Shown: positions 1 to 8,908, counted from the first letter of the stretch. The stretch: DNA of 64,000 bases from Dokdonia sp. PRO95 (GCF_000355805.1 NZ_CM001837.1:2309299-2373298); one strand, 5' to 3'. Notes: generated by a model not told the origin, from the sequence alone. Made by a program: numbers and translations.

Positions 1-1
1 A

Positions 2-370
2 ATTATGCTCGTAACAGGGTACTTTGGAGAAGCTGTATTTCAAGATCAAGCAGCATTATGGGGAGCTATCTCTGGAGCCGCATATTTCTATATCGTGTAT
101 GAAATCTGGTTAGGAAGCGCAAAGAAAATAGCTGTAGCCGCAGGTGGAGATATTCTCAAAGCACATAAAATATTATGCTGGTTTGTACTTGTAGGTTGGG
201 CGATTTATCCACTAGGATATATGTTAGGTACAGACGGATGGTATACGAGCATCTTAGGAAAAGGAAGCGTAGATATCGCTTATAATATTGCAGATGCTAT
301 CAATAAGATAGGATTTGGACTAGTGATTTATGCACTAGCTGTTAAGAAGAATGAAGTTGAGGTTGTTTAA
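2..370 (+). CDS. Proteorhodopsin, C-terminal part (5' end outside window)
   Basis: This is the last part of a seven-helix retinal protein, a light-driven ion pump of the inner membrane. The visible 122 residues hold roughly helices E to G: an aromatic helix with FYIVYEIW, the proteorhodopsin-like GWAIYPLGY segment, and the last helix DIAYNIADAINKIGFGL. The Lys about 21 residues from the C-terminus is the expected Schiff-base lysine. The GWAIYP segment resembles proton-pumping proteorhodopsin more than my memory of the sodium-pump type, but the deciding helix C motif lies outside the window. The reading frame is open to the left edge, so the ATG at position 5 is internal. No carotenoid or blh gene follows. 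Confidence 0.9.
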   Translation: MMLVTGYFGEAVFQDQAALWGAISGAAYFYIVYEIWLGSAKKIAVAAGGDILKAHKILCWFVLVGWAIYPLGYMLGTDGWYTSILGKGSVDIAYNIADAINKIGFGLVIYALAVKKNEVEVV

Positions 371-404
371 GTTTGATTAGTAAAAGGTGAAAACACTCAA
401 TTGG

Positions 405-435
405 AAAACGCAACCAGTAATGGTTGCGTTTTTTT
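405..435 (+). terminator. Rho-independent terminator after proteorhodopsin
   Basis: A ten-base stem AAACGCAACC/GGTTGCGTTT with a six-base loop is followed by a run of seven T on the plus strand, 35 bases after the stop codon. It fits the end of the proteorhodopsin transcript. Confidence 0.85.
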
Positions 436-474
436 ATGTTTACTCAATTATTAGATTGTATAGTGGGTTAATAA

Positions 475-488
475 CGCTTTCGCGAAAA
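475..488. repeat. TTTCGCGAAA palindrome copy 1 (left arm form)
   Basis: CGCTTTCGCGAAAA lies in the gap after the proteorhodopsin terminator. The left arm is complete and the right arm decays to AAAATA. Confidence 0.85.
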
Positions 489-590
489 TAATCTAGTTGA
501 CTAAATAGTAAGCAAAACTTTATGTGTCATCATTTATGCATTCATCTCTAATGATGGAGTTCTATATGTTGAGATATTTACAACTAAATT

Positions 591-941
591 TTACTCTTCC
601 TCTTCTTGAAAAGTCTCTCTTGATAATAATTTGCTAGAAACCTTATATGTTCCAGCATACGTAAGACCAGCCTGACTCTTTCTAGAAGTTAAAAATGCTT
701 TTTTATACCACTTGGCATCTGTAGCTTTCTTTCTGAAGTCCTCGTGCTTGAATACTTTATAAGAACTTCCATTGTGCCATGATTCCACGGTAAAGACACC
801 TAAACCAAAGTGCTCTGCACGTTGAAGTACAATCTCAAAATCTGCTTCAGAGAACTGGTAAGAGTCATCTGCCTCAGATTCTTTGTTGAGATTAGTCAAA
901 CCATTAAATAAGTGCTGTTCTAAAAATTCTGTTTTTTCCAT
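591..941 (-). CDS. Conserved hypothetical protein, acidic and Lys-rich
   Basis: A 116-residue soluble protein with no signal peptide or membrane segment. The N-terminal third is acidic, the middle carries FEIVLQRAEHFGLGVFTVESW, and the C-terminus ends in a run of Glu. I do not recognise a domain with certainty, but the composition and codon use match its neighbours, so it looks like a resident gene. It sits alone between the proteorhodopsin terminator and the GMC oxidoreductase on the same strand, 121 bases from the latter, so it may be expressed separately. Function unknown. Confidence 0.7.
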   Translation of the reverse strand: MEKTEFLEQHLFNGLTNLNKESEADDSYQFSEADFEIVLQRAEHFGLGVFTVESWHNGSSYKVFKHEDFRKKATDAKWYKKAFLTSRKSQAGLTYAGTYKVSSKLLSRETFQEEEE

Positions 942-1062
942 AGTGGCGGTGAAGGTACTGTTTAAAAGGGAAAAGTATCACTTTTTTGTTAGCACGAAGA
1001 TGATTTTTAACGCTTACGGCATTTAAAAATGTTTAAGGTAGGCCCTCAAAGTACACTTTGTT

Positions 1063-2637
1063 TTATTGCTTGTTTGGTATACGATGCATCGCTCTTTCTG
1101 CAATAGCCGTAATGGTAAGTGAAGGATTCACACCAGGATTTGCCGAAATCATAGAGCCATCAACCACAAGCATGTTTTTATAGCCAAAAACGTTGTTGTC
1201 TTTATCGATTACTCCATGCTCTGCGTTTTCTCCCATAACTGCACCACCTAGTATGTGGGCTGTAGATGGTATTCCAGCCAGTGTCTCTAAAGCAAAAGAG
1301 GTACTTACACCTTTTATAGCCTTACTGTATGATTTAACAAGCGCTATAGATTCGGGTATAAATGGAGTAGGAGCCTTTCCAGAACTTACCGTAGATGTCA
1401 TCTTACCAAATATATTTCTTTTAAAGCGCAATGTGCTGTCTAGCGTTTGCATGAATAATAAAACAACAGTGTTCTTTGCCCAGCCATTAGTAATGTAGAT
1501 TTTAAAATAATCTTTAGGGCTTTTAATTAATTTGATAGCTGTTTTAAAAAGGCGTGAGAATATATTAGAGCCCGTAACATATGGTAAGTGAGCGAGCTTC
1601 CAAGCGTTAGAGCCTTCTCCATATCTACATATTTCTAGATGGCTATTTTCATCGGTATCGAGTATGCTTCCTATGGCAACTCCTTTTGAGAGGTTTTTGT
1701 CTTTCTCAAGTGTAGAGACACTTATAAGTGTTTCATTATTACTTCGTATGTCTTTTCCAAGATGATCTGAAAGCTGAGGTAGGGATTTGGTTTTTAAGTG
1801 TAATAAAAGCTTTACCGTCCCTAGTACACCACCAGAAAAGATAACGCCTTTGGTCGTTATTTTTTGACGTTTGCCCAGAATGCGAGTACTTCTTTTTATA
1901 GAGACCTCGTAGCCTAGAGCACTATTATTTTTATCTAATGGTTGTACGTCATAGACTTCATTTTCGGCAAGTATGGTAGCTCCTTGTTTTTGAGCAAGAT
2001 ATAGGTAGTTCTTGTCTAGTGTGTTTTTTGCATTATGGCGACAACCGGTCATACATGCACCACAAAAATTACACCCAGCACGATCTGGACCTTTTCCATT
2101 AAAATATGGGTCTTTAACGGTTTTATTAGGCACTCCAAAAAAGACTGCCACCCGCGTAGGATTGAACTTTTGTGCGATATTTAAATCATTTGCTACGGCT
2201 TTAAGCGCTTTATCTCCATCATATAAGGACGGATTTTGAGCAGCGCCTAGCATTCTCAACGCTTCCTTATAGTATGGTTTTAGGTCGTCTTCCCAGTCAT
2301 TAAGCGACTTCCAGCTTCCAGAGTTAAAGAAGGTGCTTTTAGGAGTGGGCAACGTATTAGCATAAACTAGTGAGCCGCCGCCCACTCCTGTTCCAGAGAT
2401 AATGGCAATGTGCTTGAATATGGACAGTTTCATAATCCCAAAAAACCGCAGGTAGGGCATCCAGAGCCATTTTCTTAGATTCCAGTTGGTTTTAGGAAAA
2501 TCGGTTGCTTTGTACCATTTTCCTTTTTCAACCACGAGTACTTTATATCCTTTTTGAGAAAGACGAAGGGCACTTACAGAGCCACCAAAACCGCTACCTA
2601 CTATGATATAATCGTATGCTAAGTCTTTTTGATTCAT
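1063..2637 (-). CDS. GMC-family FAD oxidoreductase (cholesterol-oxidase-like)
   Basis: A 524-residue flavoprotein of the glucose-methanol-choline family. The N-terminus has the FAD-binding Rossmann motif DYIIVGSGFGGSVSALRLS (residues about 9-27), then GTGVGGGSLVYANTL. The C-terminal part has HILGGAVMG and the family signature NMLVVDGSMISANPGVNPS, which carries the catalytic region. A Cys-rich stretch CNFCGACMTGCRHNAKNT (about residues 188-205) occurs in the cholesterol-oxidase/GMC branch and resembles a ferredoxin-like cluster ligand set. The substrate cannot be read from sequence; a sterol or other hydrophobic alcohol is possible. No signal peptide is visible. Confidence 0.85.
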   Translation of the reverse strand: MNQKDLAYDYIIVGSGFGGSVSALRLSQKGYKVLVVEKGKWYKATDFPKTNWNLRKWLWMPYLRFFGIMKLSIFKHIAIISGTGVGGGSLVYANTLPTPKSTFFNSGSWKSLNDWEDDLKPYYKEALRMLGAAQNPSLYDGDKALKAVANDLNIAQKFNPTRVAVFFGVPNKTVKDPYFNGKGPDRAGCNFCGACMTGCRHNAKNTLDKNYLYLAQKQGATILAENEVYDVQPLDKNNSALGYEVSIKRSTRILGKRQKITTKGVIFSGGVLGTVKLLLHLKTKSLPQLSDHLGKDIRSNNETLISVSTLEKDKNLSKGVAIGSILDTDENSHLEICRYGEGSNAWKLAHLPYVTGSNIFSRLFKTAIKLIKSPKDYFKIYITNGWAKNTVVLLFMQTLDSTLRFKRNIFGKMTSTVSSGKAPTPFIPESIALVKSYSKAIKGVSTSFALETLAGIPSTAHILGGAVMGENAEHGVIDKDNNVFGYKNMLVVDGSMISANPGVNPSLTITAIAERAMHRIPNKQ

Positions 2638-2827
2638 AAGGTTTTGATGTGTGCAAGGTTATTTGTCCTATAATTTACTAAACTTCATGATAACGGATGG
2701 TTGTAACTAGTTCAATCAATACCCTCGTCTGCTGCAAAATTTAATACATTTTGAGTAAAAATATAGAAGTGTAGCCTATTTCTATTTAAAAGATTATTGT
2801 TCTCGGGTTCAAATTTTCGCGCAAGCA

Positions 2828-2863
2828 TAAAAAAAAAGCCTCTCAAATAAATGAGAGGCTTTA
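2828..2863 (-). terminator. Terminator of the DUF4293 gene
   Basis: AAGCCTCTCA/TGAGAGGCTT stem with a short AT loop. On the minus strand it is followed by a long T run, 30-60 bases after the stop of the DUF4293 gene. Confidence 0.85.
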
Positions 2864-2891
2864 CGCACTAATAAAACTTAAGATTATAGGC

Positions 2892-3302
2892 TTATCGTAA
2901 TCTATCAACAGATTTTACGAGATCTTCATCGCGCTTGATTGCCTTGTTTGCCAAGACGAGTAAAACGATAGAAACAAGCGGAATGATCATCCCAATACCT
3001 TTCTCAAGAACCGCCGTTCCTCCAGATAAGATTTGTGATCGATATACCAAAATACCTAATAATGCAAAGTTTAATAAGATATTGAGACGCCCTAAGACGA
3101 ATTGGTTCTTTCTATTATTCCATAAAAATATGGAAATAAATGAGAATACAGCACTAAGACTAAAAAGTGTTATGTAAGAAATATCATCTGTTGCCCATAC
3201 AGCTTCTCCATTCACATCAGAATAAAGGCTAAAGGCATATGGCAATCCTAGTGAAACTAAGGCTGCTAGTAAAAGATAAATAGTTTGTATACGTTGTATC
3301 AC
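2892..3302 (-). CDS. DUF4293 family membrane protein
   Basis: A 136-residue protein with four predicted membrane helices, starting MIQRIQTIYLLLAALVSLG and ending in a basic tail, which is the hallmark layout of DUF4293 proteins found only in Bacteroidetes. In this phylum the gene commonly lies next to rho, as here, where it diverges from rho with a gap of 203 bases that must hold both promoters. Its biochemical role is not established. Confidence 0.85.
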   Translation of the reverse strand: MIQRIQTIYLLLAALVSLGLPYAFSLYSDVNGEAVWATDDISYITLFSLSAVFSFISIFLWNNRKNQFVLGRLNILLNFALLGILVYRSQILSGGTAVLEKGIGMIIPLVSIVLLVLANKAIKRDEDLVKSVDRLR

Positions 3303-3505
3303 GTGCTTCTCATTTTAAACTACGGTAAAAATAAGTCTCATTTTGTGATATTGCTAAGAAAACTTTAAAAATAAAATTGTATCATTGTCTTGTAATTATG
3401 TAAAAGGCTCTCCGCTTGTTACTTAATTATCTAATTTTTTTTAGTATCAAATTCTTCTTTTGGTACGCAATAATCACCCGATTAATAATTTACCCACATT
3501 ACTAG

Positions 3506-5251
3506 ATGTTTGATATTTCAGAATTAAAAGCAAAGAAGCTTCCCGAGCTTCAAGAGATTGCAAAAGGGATTAATGTTCCTAAATACAGATCATTAAAAAA
3601 GCTAGACCTTGTTTATAGAATACTTGATTTACAAGCGGCCGACCCAAAAAAAATTGAAGCAGTAGTACCTAAAGCAAAAGAAACAGTGGCTAAAACTCCA
3701 GCTGCTAAAACTGAGCGCAAACCTCGTACTCCTCGTCCAGCAAAAGCTGCAAAAGACACTAAGGATGCGCCATCATCAACAACTAAAGACGCCAAAGACG
3801 TTAAAGATGCTCCCGTAAAAGGAAAATCTCCTGCAAAAAAGGAAGCACCTGTAAAAAGAGAACCTCAAGCAAAAAAGGAAGCTGTAAAACGCGAACCTGC
3901 AAAAGGGAAAGGTGGAGATGATACAAAGTCACCACAAAAACGAGATAATCAGAAAGATACTCGTAATAACGACAAGCGCTCAAATAACGATCGTCAAAAC
4001 AACGATAAGCGCAATTCTCGTGATAACAATCGTAATTCTCGTAACAACTCTCAGCGTAATAATCGCAACCAGAAAGACGGCAATTCACACGGAAATAAAG
4101 ATAATCGCAACCGCTATCGCGAGCCAGATTATGAATTTGAAGGCATTATAGAAAGTGAAGGAGTTCTAGACATTATGCAAGACGGCTACGGCTTCTTACG
4201 TAGTTCTGACTATAACTACCTAGCTTCTCCAGATGATATTTATGTGTCACAATCACAAATAAGACTTTTTGGTCTTAAAACGGGTGATACTGTCCTAGGT
4301 GTAATACGCCCTCCTAAAGAAGGAGAGAAGTATTTTCCACTTATTAAAGTAAGTAAGATTAATGGCTTAAACCCTAACATCGTTAGAGATCGCGTTTCTT
4401 TTGAGCACTTAACGCCATTATTCCCTACAGAAAAATTTAACCTAGCAAATCGTCAAGCAAGTATATCAACTCGTGTAATGGACATGTTTGCACCTATAGG
4501 AAAAGGTCAACGTGGTATGATTGTATCACAACCTAAGACGGGTAAAACCATGTTGCTTAAGGATGTTGCAAATGCTATCGCAGCAAACCACCCAGAGGTG
4601 TATCAAATAGTACTTCTTATAGATGAACGTCCAGAAGAAGTTACAGACATGCAGCGCAATGTAAATGGAGAGGTTGTAGCCTCTACATTTGATAAAGAAG
4701 CGCATGAACACGTAAAAGTGGCAAATATTGTCCTTGAGAAAGCAAAGCGTCTTGTAGAGTGTGGTCACGATGTAGTGATACTTCTAGACTCTATCACTCG
4801 TCTTGCACGTGCGTATAACACTGTGCAACCAGCATCTGGAAAGATTCTTTCTGGAGGTGTAGATGCAAATGCATTACACAAGCCTAAGCGTTTCTTTGGA
4901 GCAGCTCGTAATATTGAAGGAGGTGGATCACTTACTATTCTTGCTACAGCACTTACAGATACAGGTTCAAAAATGGACGAAGTAATCTTTGAGGAATTCA
5001 AGGGTACAGGTAACATGGAGCTACAGTTGGATCGCAATATTGCAAATCGCCGTATTTTCCCAGCGATTGATCTTACGTCTTCATCTACACGTCGTGATGA
5101 CTTACTACACAGTAAAGATATTACGCAACGTCTATGGGTATTGCGTAAATACCTTGCAGATATGAACCCTGTAGAAGCAATGGAATTTATGAGTGACCGT
5201 ATCAAGAGCACAAAAAACAATGAGGAATTCTTGATCTCAATGAATCAATAA
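3506..5251 (+). CDS. rho: Transcription termination factor Rho
   Basis: RNA-dependent hexameric ATPase that ends transcription. Domains in order: SAP-like N-terminal helix bundle (residues 1-45), a Lys/Ala/Pro-rich then Asn/Arg/Lys-rich disordered insert (about 50-205), the cold-shock-like RNA-binding domain (about 210-290), and the RecA-type motor with Walker A QPKTGKT (about 342-348), [14 protein letters not shown], Walker [16 protein letters not shown] (about 423-437) and the RNA-contacting [11 protein letters not shown] loop. At 581 residues it is about 160 longer than E. coli Rho because of the insert. It stands alone with its own terminator. Confidence 0.98.
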   Translation: MFDISELKAKKLPELQEIAKGINVPKYRSLKKLDLVYRILDLQAADPKKIEAVVPKAKETVAKTPAAKTERKPRTPRPAKAAKDTKDAPSSTTKDAKDVKDAPVKGKSPAKKEAPVKREPQAKKEAVKREPAKGKGGDDTKSPQKRDNQKDTRNNDKRSNNDRQNNDKRNSRDNNRNSRNNSQRNNRNQKDGNSHGNKDNRNRYREPDYEFEGIIESEGVLDIMQDGYGFLRSSDYNYLASPDDIYVSQSQIRLFGLKTGDTVLGVIRPPKEGEKYFPLIKVSKINGLNPNIVRDRVSFEHLTPLFPTEKFNLANRQASISTRVMDMFAPIGKGQRGMIVSQPKTGKTMLLKDVANAIAANHPEVYQIVLLIDERPEEVTDMQRNVNGEVVASTFDKEAHEHVKVANIVLEKAKRLVECGHDVVILLDSITRLARAYNTVQPASGKILSGGVDANALHKPKRFFGAARNIEGGGSLTILATALTDTGSKMDEVIFEEFKGTGNMELQLDRNIANRRIFPAIDLTSSSTRRDDLLHSKDITQRLWVLRKYLADMNPVEAMEFMSDRIKSTKNNEEFLISMNQ

Positions 5252-5272
5252 GCATCCTCTTTTTAGTATATC

Positions 5273-5307
5273 AAAAACCCTCTCAATAGGATTGAGAGGG
5301 CTTTTTT
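5273..5307 (+). terminator. Terminator of rho
   Basis: CCCTCTCAAT/ATTGAGAGGG, a perfect ten-base stem with a three-base loop, followed by CTTTTTT, about 25 bases after the rho stop codon. Confidence 0.9.
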
Positions 5308-5347
5308 ATGTCTAATATTTTTTTGTAGAAGCACTCGCGTGTTTTAC

Positions 5348-5745
5348 CCTTACAAAAGTAGTTTCCCGCTTTACATTACAATTCCTCGTTACGCTATCGC
5401 TACACTTCGGGATTTTCATTTAAGTTTTTAATGTGTAGTTGGAGCGCTCACGTTTTGCTTCCTTACAAGAGTAGTTTCCCGCTTTGCATTACAATTCCTC
5501 GTTTCGCTATCGCTACACTGCGGGATTTTCATTGCAATCGGGGCTAGCAGCTAATGCAAGTGTTAATCTGCAAAAGCTCAATTTTATGCGCACTTAAAAT
5601 CCTTACGTATAAAAAAAGCTCACCCTTCAGAGCTGGGGGAACATTAAAAAGAAAAAAGCTCGCCCTTTAGGGTCGGGGAAAAGCTTTTCGGAATCAAAAG
5701 CTGCTCCTTCATTACAATTTCTAGCTACACTGCGGGATTTTCATT
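5348..5745. repeat. Repeat unit A, about 73 bp, two full copies and one partial
   Basis: Copies at 5348-5420 and 5461-5533 share almost every base from CCTTACAA to GGGATTTTCATT. A shortened copy lies at 5706-5745 and keeps CATTACAATTTC and the GCGGGATTTTCATT end. Inside each full copy TTTCCCGC and GCGGGA (or TCGGGA) lie about 40 bases apart and can pair, so the unit is a hairpin-type extragenic repeat. The copies sit between convergent rho and the SulP gene. Confidence 0.85.
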
Positions 5746-5842
5746 GCAATCGGGGCTAGCAGCTAATGCAAGTGTTAATCTGCAAAAGCTCAATTTTCTG
5801 CGCACTTAAAAATTCTTACCTATAAGAAAAAGCTCACCCTTC
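5534..5842. repeat. Repeat unit B, about 97 bp, two direct copies
   Basis: Copies at 5534-5630 and 5746-5842 run from GCAATCGGGGCTAGCAGC through GTTAATCTGCAAAAGCTC to GCGCACTTAAAA and then into unit C. They differ at only a few positions. Each directly follows a unit A copy, so A-B-C behaves as one composite module that has been duplicated. Confidence 0.85.
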
Positions 5843-5978
5843 AGGGCTGGGGAAAGCTTTTTAAAACAAGTTCACCCTTTAGGGTCGGGGAAAGCTTTTT
5901 AAAAACAAGCTCACCCATTACGGCCGGAAAAAGCTTTTCAAACTAAGCTCGCCCTTTAGCGCAAAGAAAAAGCTCTCC
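5612..5978. repeat. Repeat unit C, six short hairpins in an AAGCTC...GAGCTT style
   Basis: Six units begin near 5612, 5652, 5826, 5865, 5905 and 5944. Each reads about AAAAGCTCACCCTT, AGGG(C/T), GGGGAAAGCTTTT. The AAAAGCT and AGCTTTT ends pair, as do ACCCT and AGGGT, so each is a small hairpin of 30-37 bases. Spacing is irregular and there are no unique spacers of equal length, so this is not a CRISPR array. Confidence 0.8.
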
Positions 5979-5991
5979 TCAAGCACATCTT

Positions 5992-7863
5992 TTAAGCCTC
6001 TGTCTCTAGCACTCCTGAAAGTACGTGATAACGAGGGTCATCTACACTTTCTTCAATTACTTTGTCAAATTTAGGAGAGGCTTTGCGCATTAAGTCTTTA
6101 CACTCTGTACTGAGGTGCTTGAGAGTTATTGTTTTACCTACGGCTTCATACTTCTCAAGGAGTACAAAAATAGCTTCTAGGGCAGAGTGGTCTGCGACTT
6201 TTGCCTCTATGAAGTCAATTTCTATATGGTCTGGATCACCGTTGATGTCAAACTTAGAATTAAAACTCTGAATACTTCCAAAGAATAATGGGCCCCAGAT
6301 CTCATATACCTTTGTGCCATCTGCTTTAAATTTCTTTCTAGCTCTAATTTTCTTAGCGCTACTCCAAGCAAATGATAAGGCTGCTATAATTACACCTACA
6401 AATACAGCAATAGCAAGATCAAAAAATACAGTCACTGCAGATACTATAATAAGAACAAACGCATCTGATACTGGTATTTTCTTTAAAATTCTAAAACTAG
6501 ACCAAGCAAATGTCTCAATAACCATCATAAACATTACACCCACGAGTGCAGCAATAGGCACTTGCTCTATAAAGCGGTCTGCAAATAAGATAAAAGTAAG
6601 TAGTGTGACTGCCATCATTACACCAGAGAGTCTACCACGACCTCCAGCGTTAATGTTTATTACTGTTTGCCCTATCATACCACAACCACCAGTTCCTCCA
6701 AAAACACCACTCACGATGTTACCAGCTCCTTGTGCGACGCACTCTCTGTTTCCGTTACCTCTAGAGTCTGTCATCTCATCTACCAGGTTCATAGTCATCA
6801 AGGTTTCTATAAGTCCTACAGAAGCTGCAAGAAATGCATAAGGCGCGATAAATTTAAGTGTGTCAAGGTTAAATGGAAGGTTGCTCCATAGGTCAAATAC
6901 ATTGAGCTTGCTTGAGATTTCTGCCATACCATTTAAACCGGCACCACCACCATCTCTTATAAACTCACCTACGTTTACAGCATCTAAGCCTCCAAAAATC
7001 GATATTAAGGATACAATAACAATAGCGGTAAGTGCAGCAGGGATTTTAGGAGTTAATTTTGGTAATCCCCATACAATGAGCATTGTAAGCAGTACAAGGC
7101 CTATCATTGTAAAGAGGGATTTGCCTTTCATCCAGGTTTTTACAACTCCTTTGTCTTTTACAGAGTAAAAGCCATCTTGTGAAGCATTAAAAACTACCTT
7201 TTGTGTATTTGTATCATAAACTTGTCCGTCTGAGAGTACAAAAACTTCCTTGTTTGTTGCTTTGTTTATGACTGAGTTTCCTTCTATTGTAAATAGTACG
7301 GTATTAGAAACTTTGTCTTTTACCTCATTATCAGATACGGTATAAACGAGCTCTTTTGAGGCTGTTTTACGCATATTGTCGCCAGCATAATCTTTCTTAT
7401 TTTCTTTAAACATCCCTAGTTGTGCAAGAAATATAACGATGGCTAGACCGTTTACAAACCCCATCATTACTGGGTGTGGTATCAAACGCACAAACTTCCC
7501 TAGCTTGAATAAGCCAGCAAAAACCTGAATAACTCCCATTAATACCACAGCCGCGAGTAAATAGAAGTACCCCATATTTTCAACAGGCTGATCAAATAGT
7601 AATCCCTTTGCGTGGCCTTCTTGTATCATCTGTACAAAAATCACAGCAACAGCTCCTGCAGCACCAGAGATTAACCCTGGTCTACCGCCAAAAAGTGCAG
7701 AGATAATACCAATAACAAATGCCCCAAATAAAGCAACAATAGGGCTTATTTGTGCTACAAAGGCAAAGGCAACTACCTCAGGTATCATTGCTAGAGAAAC
7801 GGTGATACCAGATAGAATATCGTTTTTAGGATTTGCAGTAAAGTTGTTAAAAATACGTTTCAT
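5992..7863 (-). CDS. SulP/SLC26 family anion transporter with STAS domain
   Basis: A 623-residue inner-membrane transporter, probably for sulfate, bicarbonate or another inorganic anion. The N-terminal transport domain starts with DILSGITVSLAMIPEVVAFA and contains GRPGLISGAAGA and GGTGGCGMIGQTVININAGG. A C-terminal STAS domain covers about residues 525-615 (IDFIEAKVADHSALEAI). Between the VNGLAIVIFLAQLGMF helix and the next one lies a hydrophilic insert of nearly 100 residues (about 153-249) rich in Val, Asn, Asp and Lys, with strand-like repeats, that typical family members lack. Substrate unknown. The gene converges on rho across the repeat cluster. Confidence 0.9.
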   Translation of the reverse strand: MKRIFNNFTANPKNDILSGITVSLAMIPEVVAFAFVAQISPIVALFGAFVIGIISALFGGRPGLISGAAGAVAVIFVQMIQEGHAKGLLFDQPVENMGYFYLLAAVVLMGVIQVFAGLFKLGKFVRLIPHPVMMGFVNGLAIVIFLAQLGMFKENKKDYAGDNMRKTASKELVYTVSDNEVKDKVSNTVLFTIEGNSVINKATNKEVFVLSDGQVYDTNTQKVVFNASQDGFYSVKDKGVVKTWMKGKSLFTMIGLVLLTMLIVWGLPKLTPKIPAALTAIVIVSLISIFGGLDAVNVGEFIRDGGGAGLNGMAEISSKLNVFDLWSNLPFNLDTLKFIAPYAFLAASVGLIETLMTMNLVDEMTDSRGNGNRECVAQGAGNIVSGVFGGTGGCGMIGQTVININAGGRGRLSGVMMAVTLLTFILFADRFIEQVPIAALVGVMFMMVIETFAWSSFRILKKIPVSDAFVLIIVSAVTVFFDLAIAVFVGVIIAALSFAWSSAKKIRARKKFKADGTKVYEIWGPLFFGSIQSFNSKFDINGDPDHIEIDFIEAKVADHSALEAIFVLLEKYEAVGKTITLKHLSTECKDLMRKASPKFDKVIEESVDDPRYHVLSGVLETEA

Positions 7864-7943
7864 AGGTCGTTTTTAAGAAGCCGCAAAGATAGGGTATTCT
7901 TAAAGTATAGACAGTGCTCGTTTTAGGATAATTACGATACCTA

Positions 7944-7959
7944 TTTTCGCGAAAGCGTA
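7944..7959. repeat. TTTCGCGAAA palindrome copy 2 (right arm form)
   Basis: TTTTCGCGAAAGCGTA lies between the SulP start codon and the terminator of the DUF2892 gene. Confidence 0.85.
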
Positions 7960-7967
7960 TAAAAAAC

Positions 7968-7999
7968 AAACCCTCACCATATGACTTGTGAGGGCTTGC
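7968..7999 (-). terminator. Terminator of the Crp-DUF2892 operon
   Basis: CCCTCAC/GTGAGGG stem with a ten-base loop. On the minus strand it continues into TTTGTTTTTTAT, just after the DUF2892 stop. Confidence 0.8.
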
Positions 8000-8011
8000 G
8001 ATGTAAGGGGG

Positions 8012-8218
8012 TTATTTTTTGGCTCTGTAGGTGCTCAGTTTAAATGGAGCATAAAGCGGGCAAAATGAGATAAAACTTGTCGCGATAAATACTAATGCTA
8101 GAATGCCTAATATAAGTGCAAGTGTGCCATTTATAACGTGGGTTGCATAGAGTATACCTATTATTACCGCTGCTGCAATACGTAAACCGCGGTCTAGATT
8201 TCCCATATTCTTTTTCAT
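8012..8218 (-). CDS. DUF2892 (YgaP-type) small membrane protein
   Basis: A 68-residue protein starting MKKNMGNLDRGLRIAAAVI, with two membrane helices and the FISFCPLYAPF end typical of DUF2892. I chose the inner ATG at 8218 because the family begins a few residues before NLDRGLR; an upstream in-frame ATG at 8248 would add a non-conserved MLYYYLKQHI. It lies 75 bases downstream of a Crp/Fnr regulator on the same strand, a pairing seen with redox or sulfur-stress genes in this phylum. Confidence 0.85.
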   Translation of the reverse strand: MKKNMGNLDRGLRIAAAVIIGILYATHVINGTLALILGILALVFIATSFISFCPLYAPFKLSTYRAKK

Positions 8219-8293
8219 AATGTGTTGTTTTAGATAATAATACAGCACAAATGTAATGGGAGCTTTTCCATTAAACAGTGACTATGGTCACAC

Positions 8294-8908
8294 TTACTTG
8301 ATTTTTATGGTGCGTCCCTCTTGTGTGATATGATTTTCGGCCTCTAGTTTCTTTAAAATCCTGCTTACTACTTCTCGAGCAGTACCTAAGTCTGTTGCTA
8401 TTTCTTTATGAGTGATATGTAATGTTTGAGAGGAGGTCACACGTGTTTTTTCTTTGAGGTAATCTAGTATGCGGGTGTCCATCTTATCAAACAGGAGGTG
8501 GTTTACGGCATTCATCATATCCAGATAGCGAGCATCATAATTTTTAAAGAAAAGGGTGTTGAGCGCTGGATAGGTTTTAAGCCATTGTTGTACATTTTTG
8601 ACAGGCAGAAGGAGCAATGTAGCCGCTGTCTCTGTGATAGCATAGCCACGGCTAGGTAATTGTGAGATACCAGAAGAAAAAGAAATAATACAACTCTCTG
8701 CTGGATGAATGTAGTAGAGCAGGAGCTCTCTATCTCCATAACGAGAGTACACTTTTACAAGGCCTTCTATCACAATAGGTATAACCTTTGCATATTGTCC
8801 CTCGCGTAGTAACTCTGTTTGAGCAGGGAGCTCTTTTATGATGCCGTGCGTGTTGATCTCTTCTATAAGTTCTGGATGAAATCTAGGGAAAAGCTCTTTT
8901 ACAATCAT
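8294..8908 (-). CDS. Crp/Fnr family transcription regulator
   Basis: A 204-residue regulator with an N-terminal cyclic-nucleotide-binding-type beta barrel (residues 10-110) and a C-terminal winged helix: ITHKEIATDLGTAREVVSRILKKL is the HTH. No Cys cluster for an Fnr-type iron-sulfur centre is visible at the N-terminus. An upstream ATG at 8932 would add MYQPVHLL; the inner start matches the family better. It is the first gene of a two-gene unit with DUF2892 and probably controls it. The ligand is unknown. Confidence 0.88.
   Translation of the reverse strand: MIVKELFPRFHPELIEEINTHGIIKELPAQTELLREGQYAKVIPIVIEGLVKVYSRYGDRELLLYYIHPAESCIISFSSGISQLPSRGYAITETAATLLLLPVKNVQQWLKTYPALNTLFFKNYDARYLDMMNAVNHLLFDKMDTRILDYLKEKTRVTSSQTLHITHKEIATDLGTAREVVSRILKKLEAENHITQEGRTIKIK

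Noticed and set aside
2813-2830. A further palindrome copy (TTTTCGCGCAAGC)
   Set aside because: The core differs from TTTCGCGAAA, so I did not count it. The GCTTTCTTGAAAGCG near 24302 was left out for the same reason.
3801-4151. Two frames inside the Asn/Arg-rich part of rho
   Set aside because: They arise from the low-complexity codons of rho and have no independent support.
5612-5978. CRISPR array
   Set aside because: Repeat units are hairpins of variable length and spacing, without uniform unique spacers, and no cas genes are present.
6314-6841. A 175-residue plus-strand frame opposite the SulP gene
   Set aside because: Antisense shadow of a conserved transporter; composition rich in Thr, Ile and Pro and no known motif.
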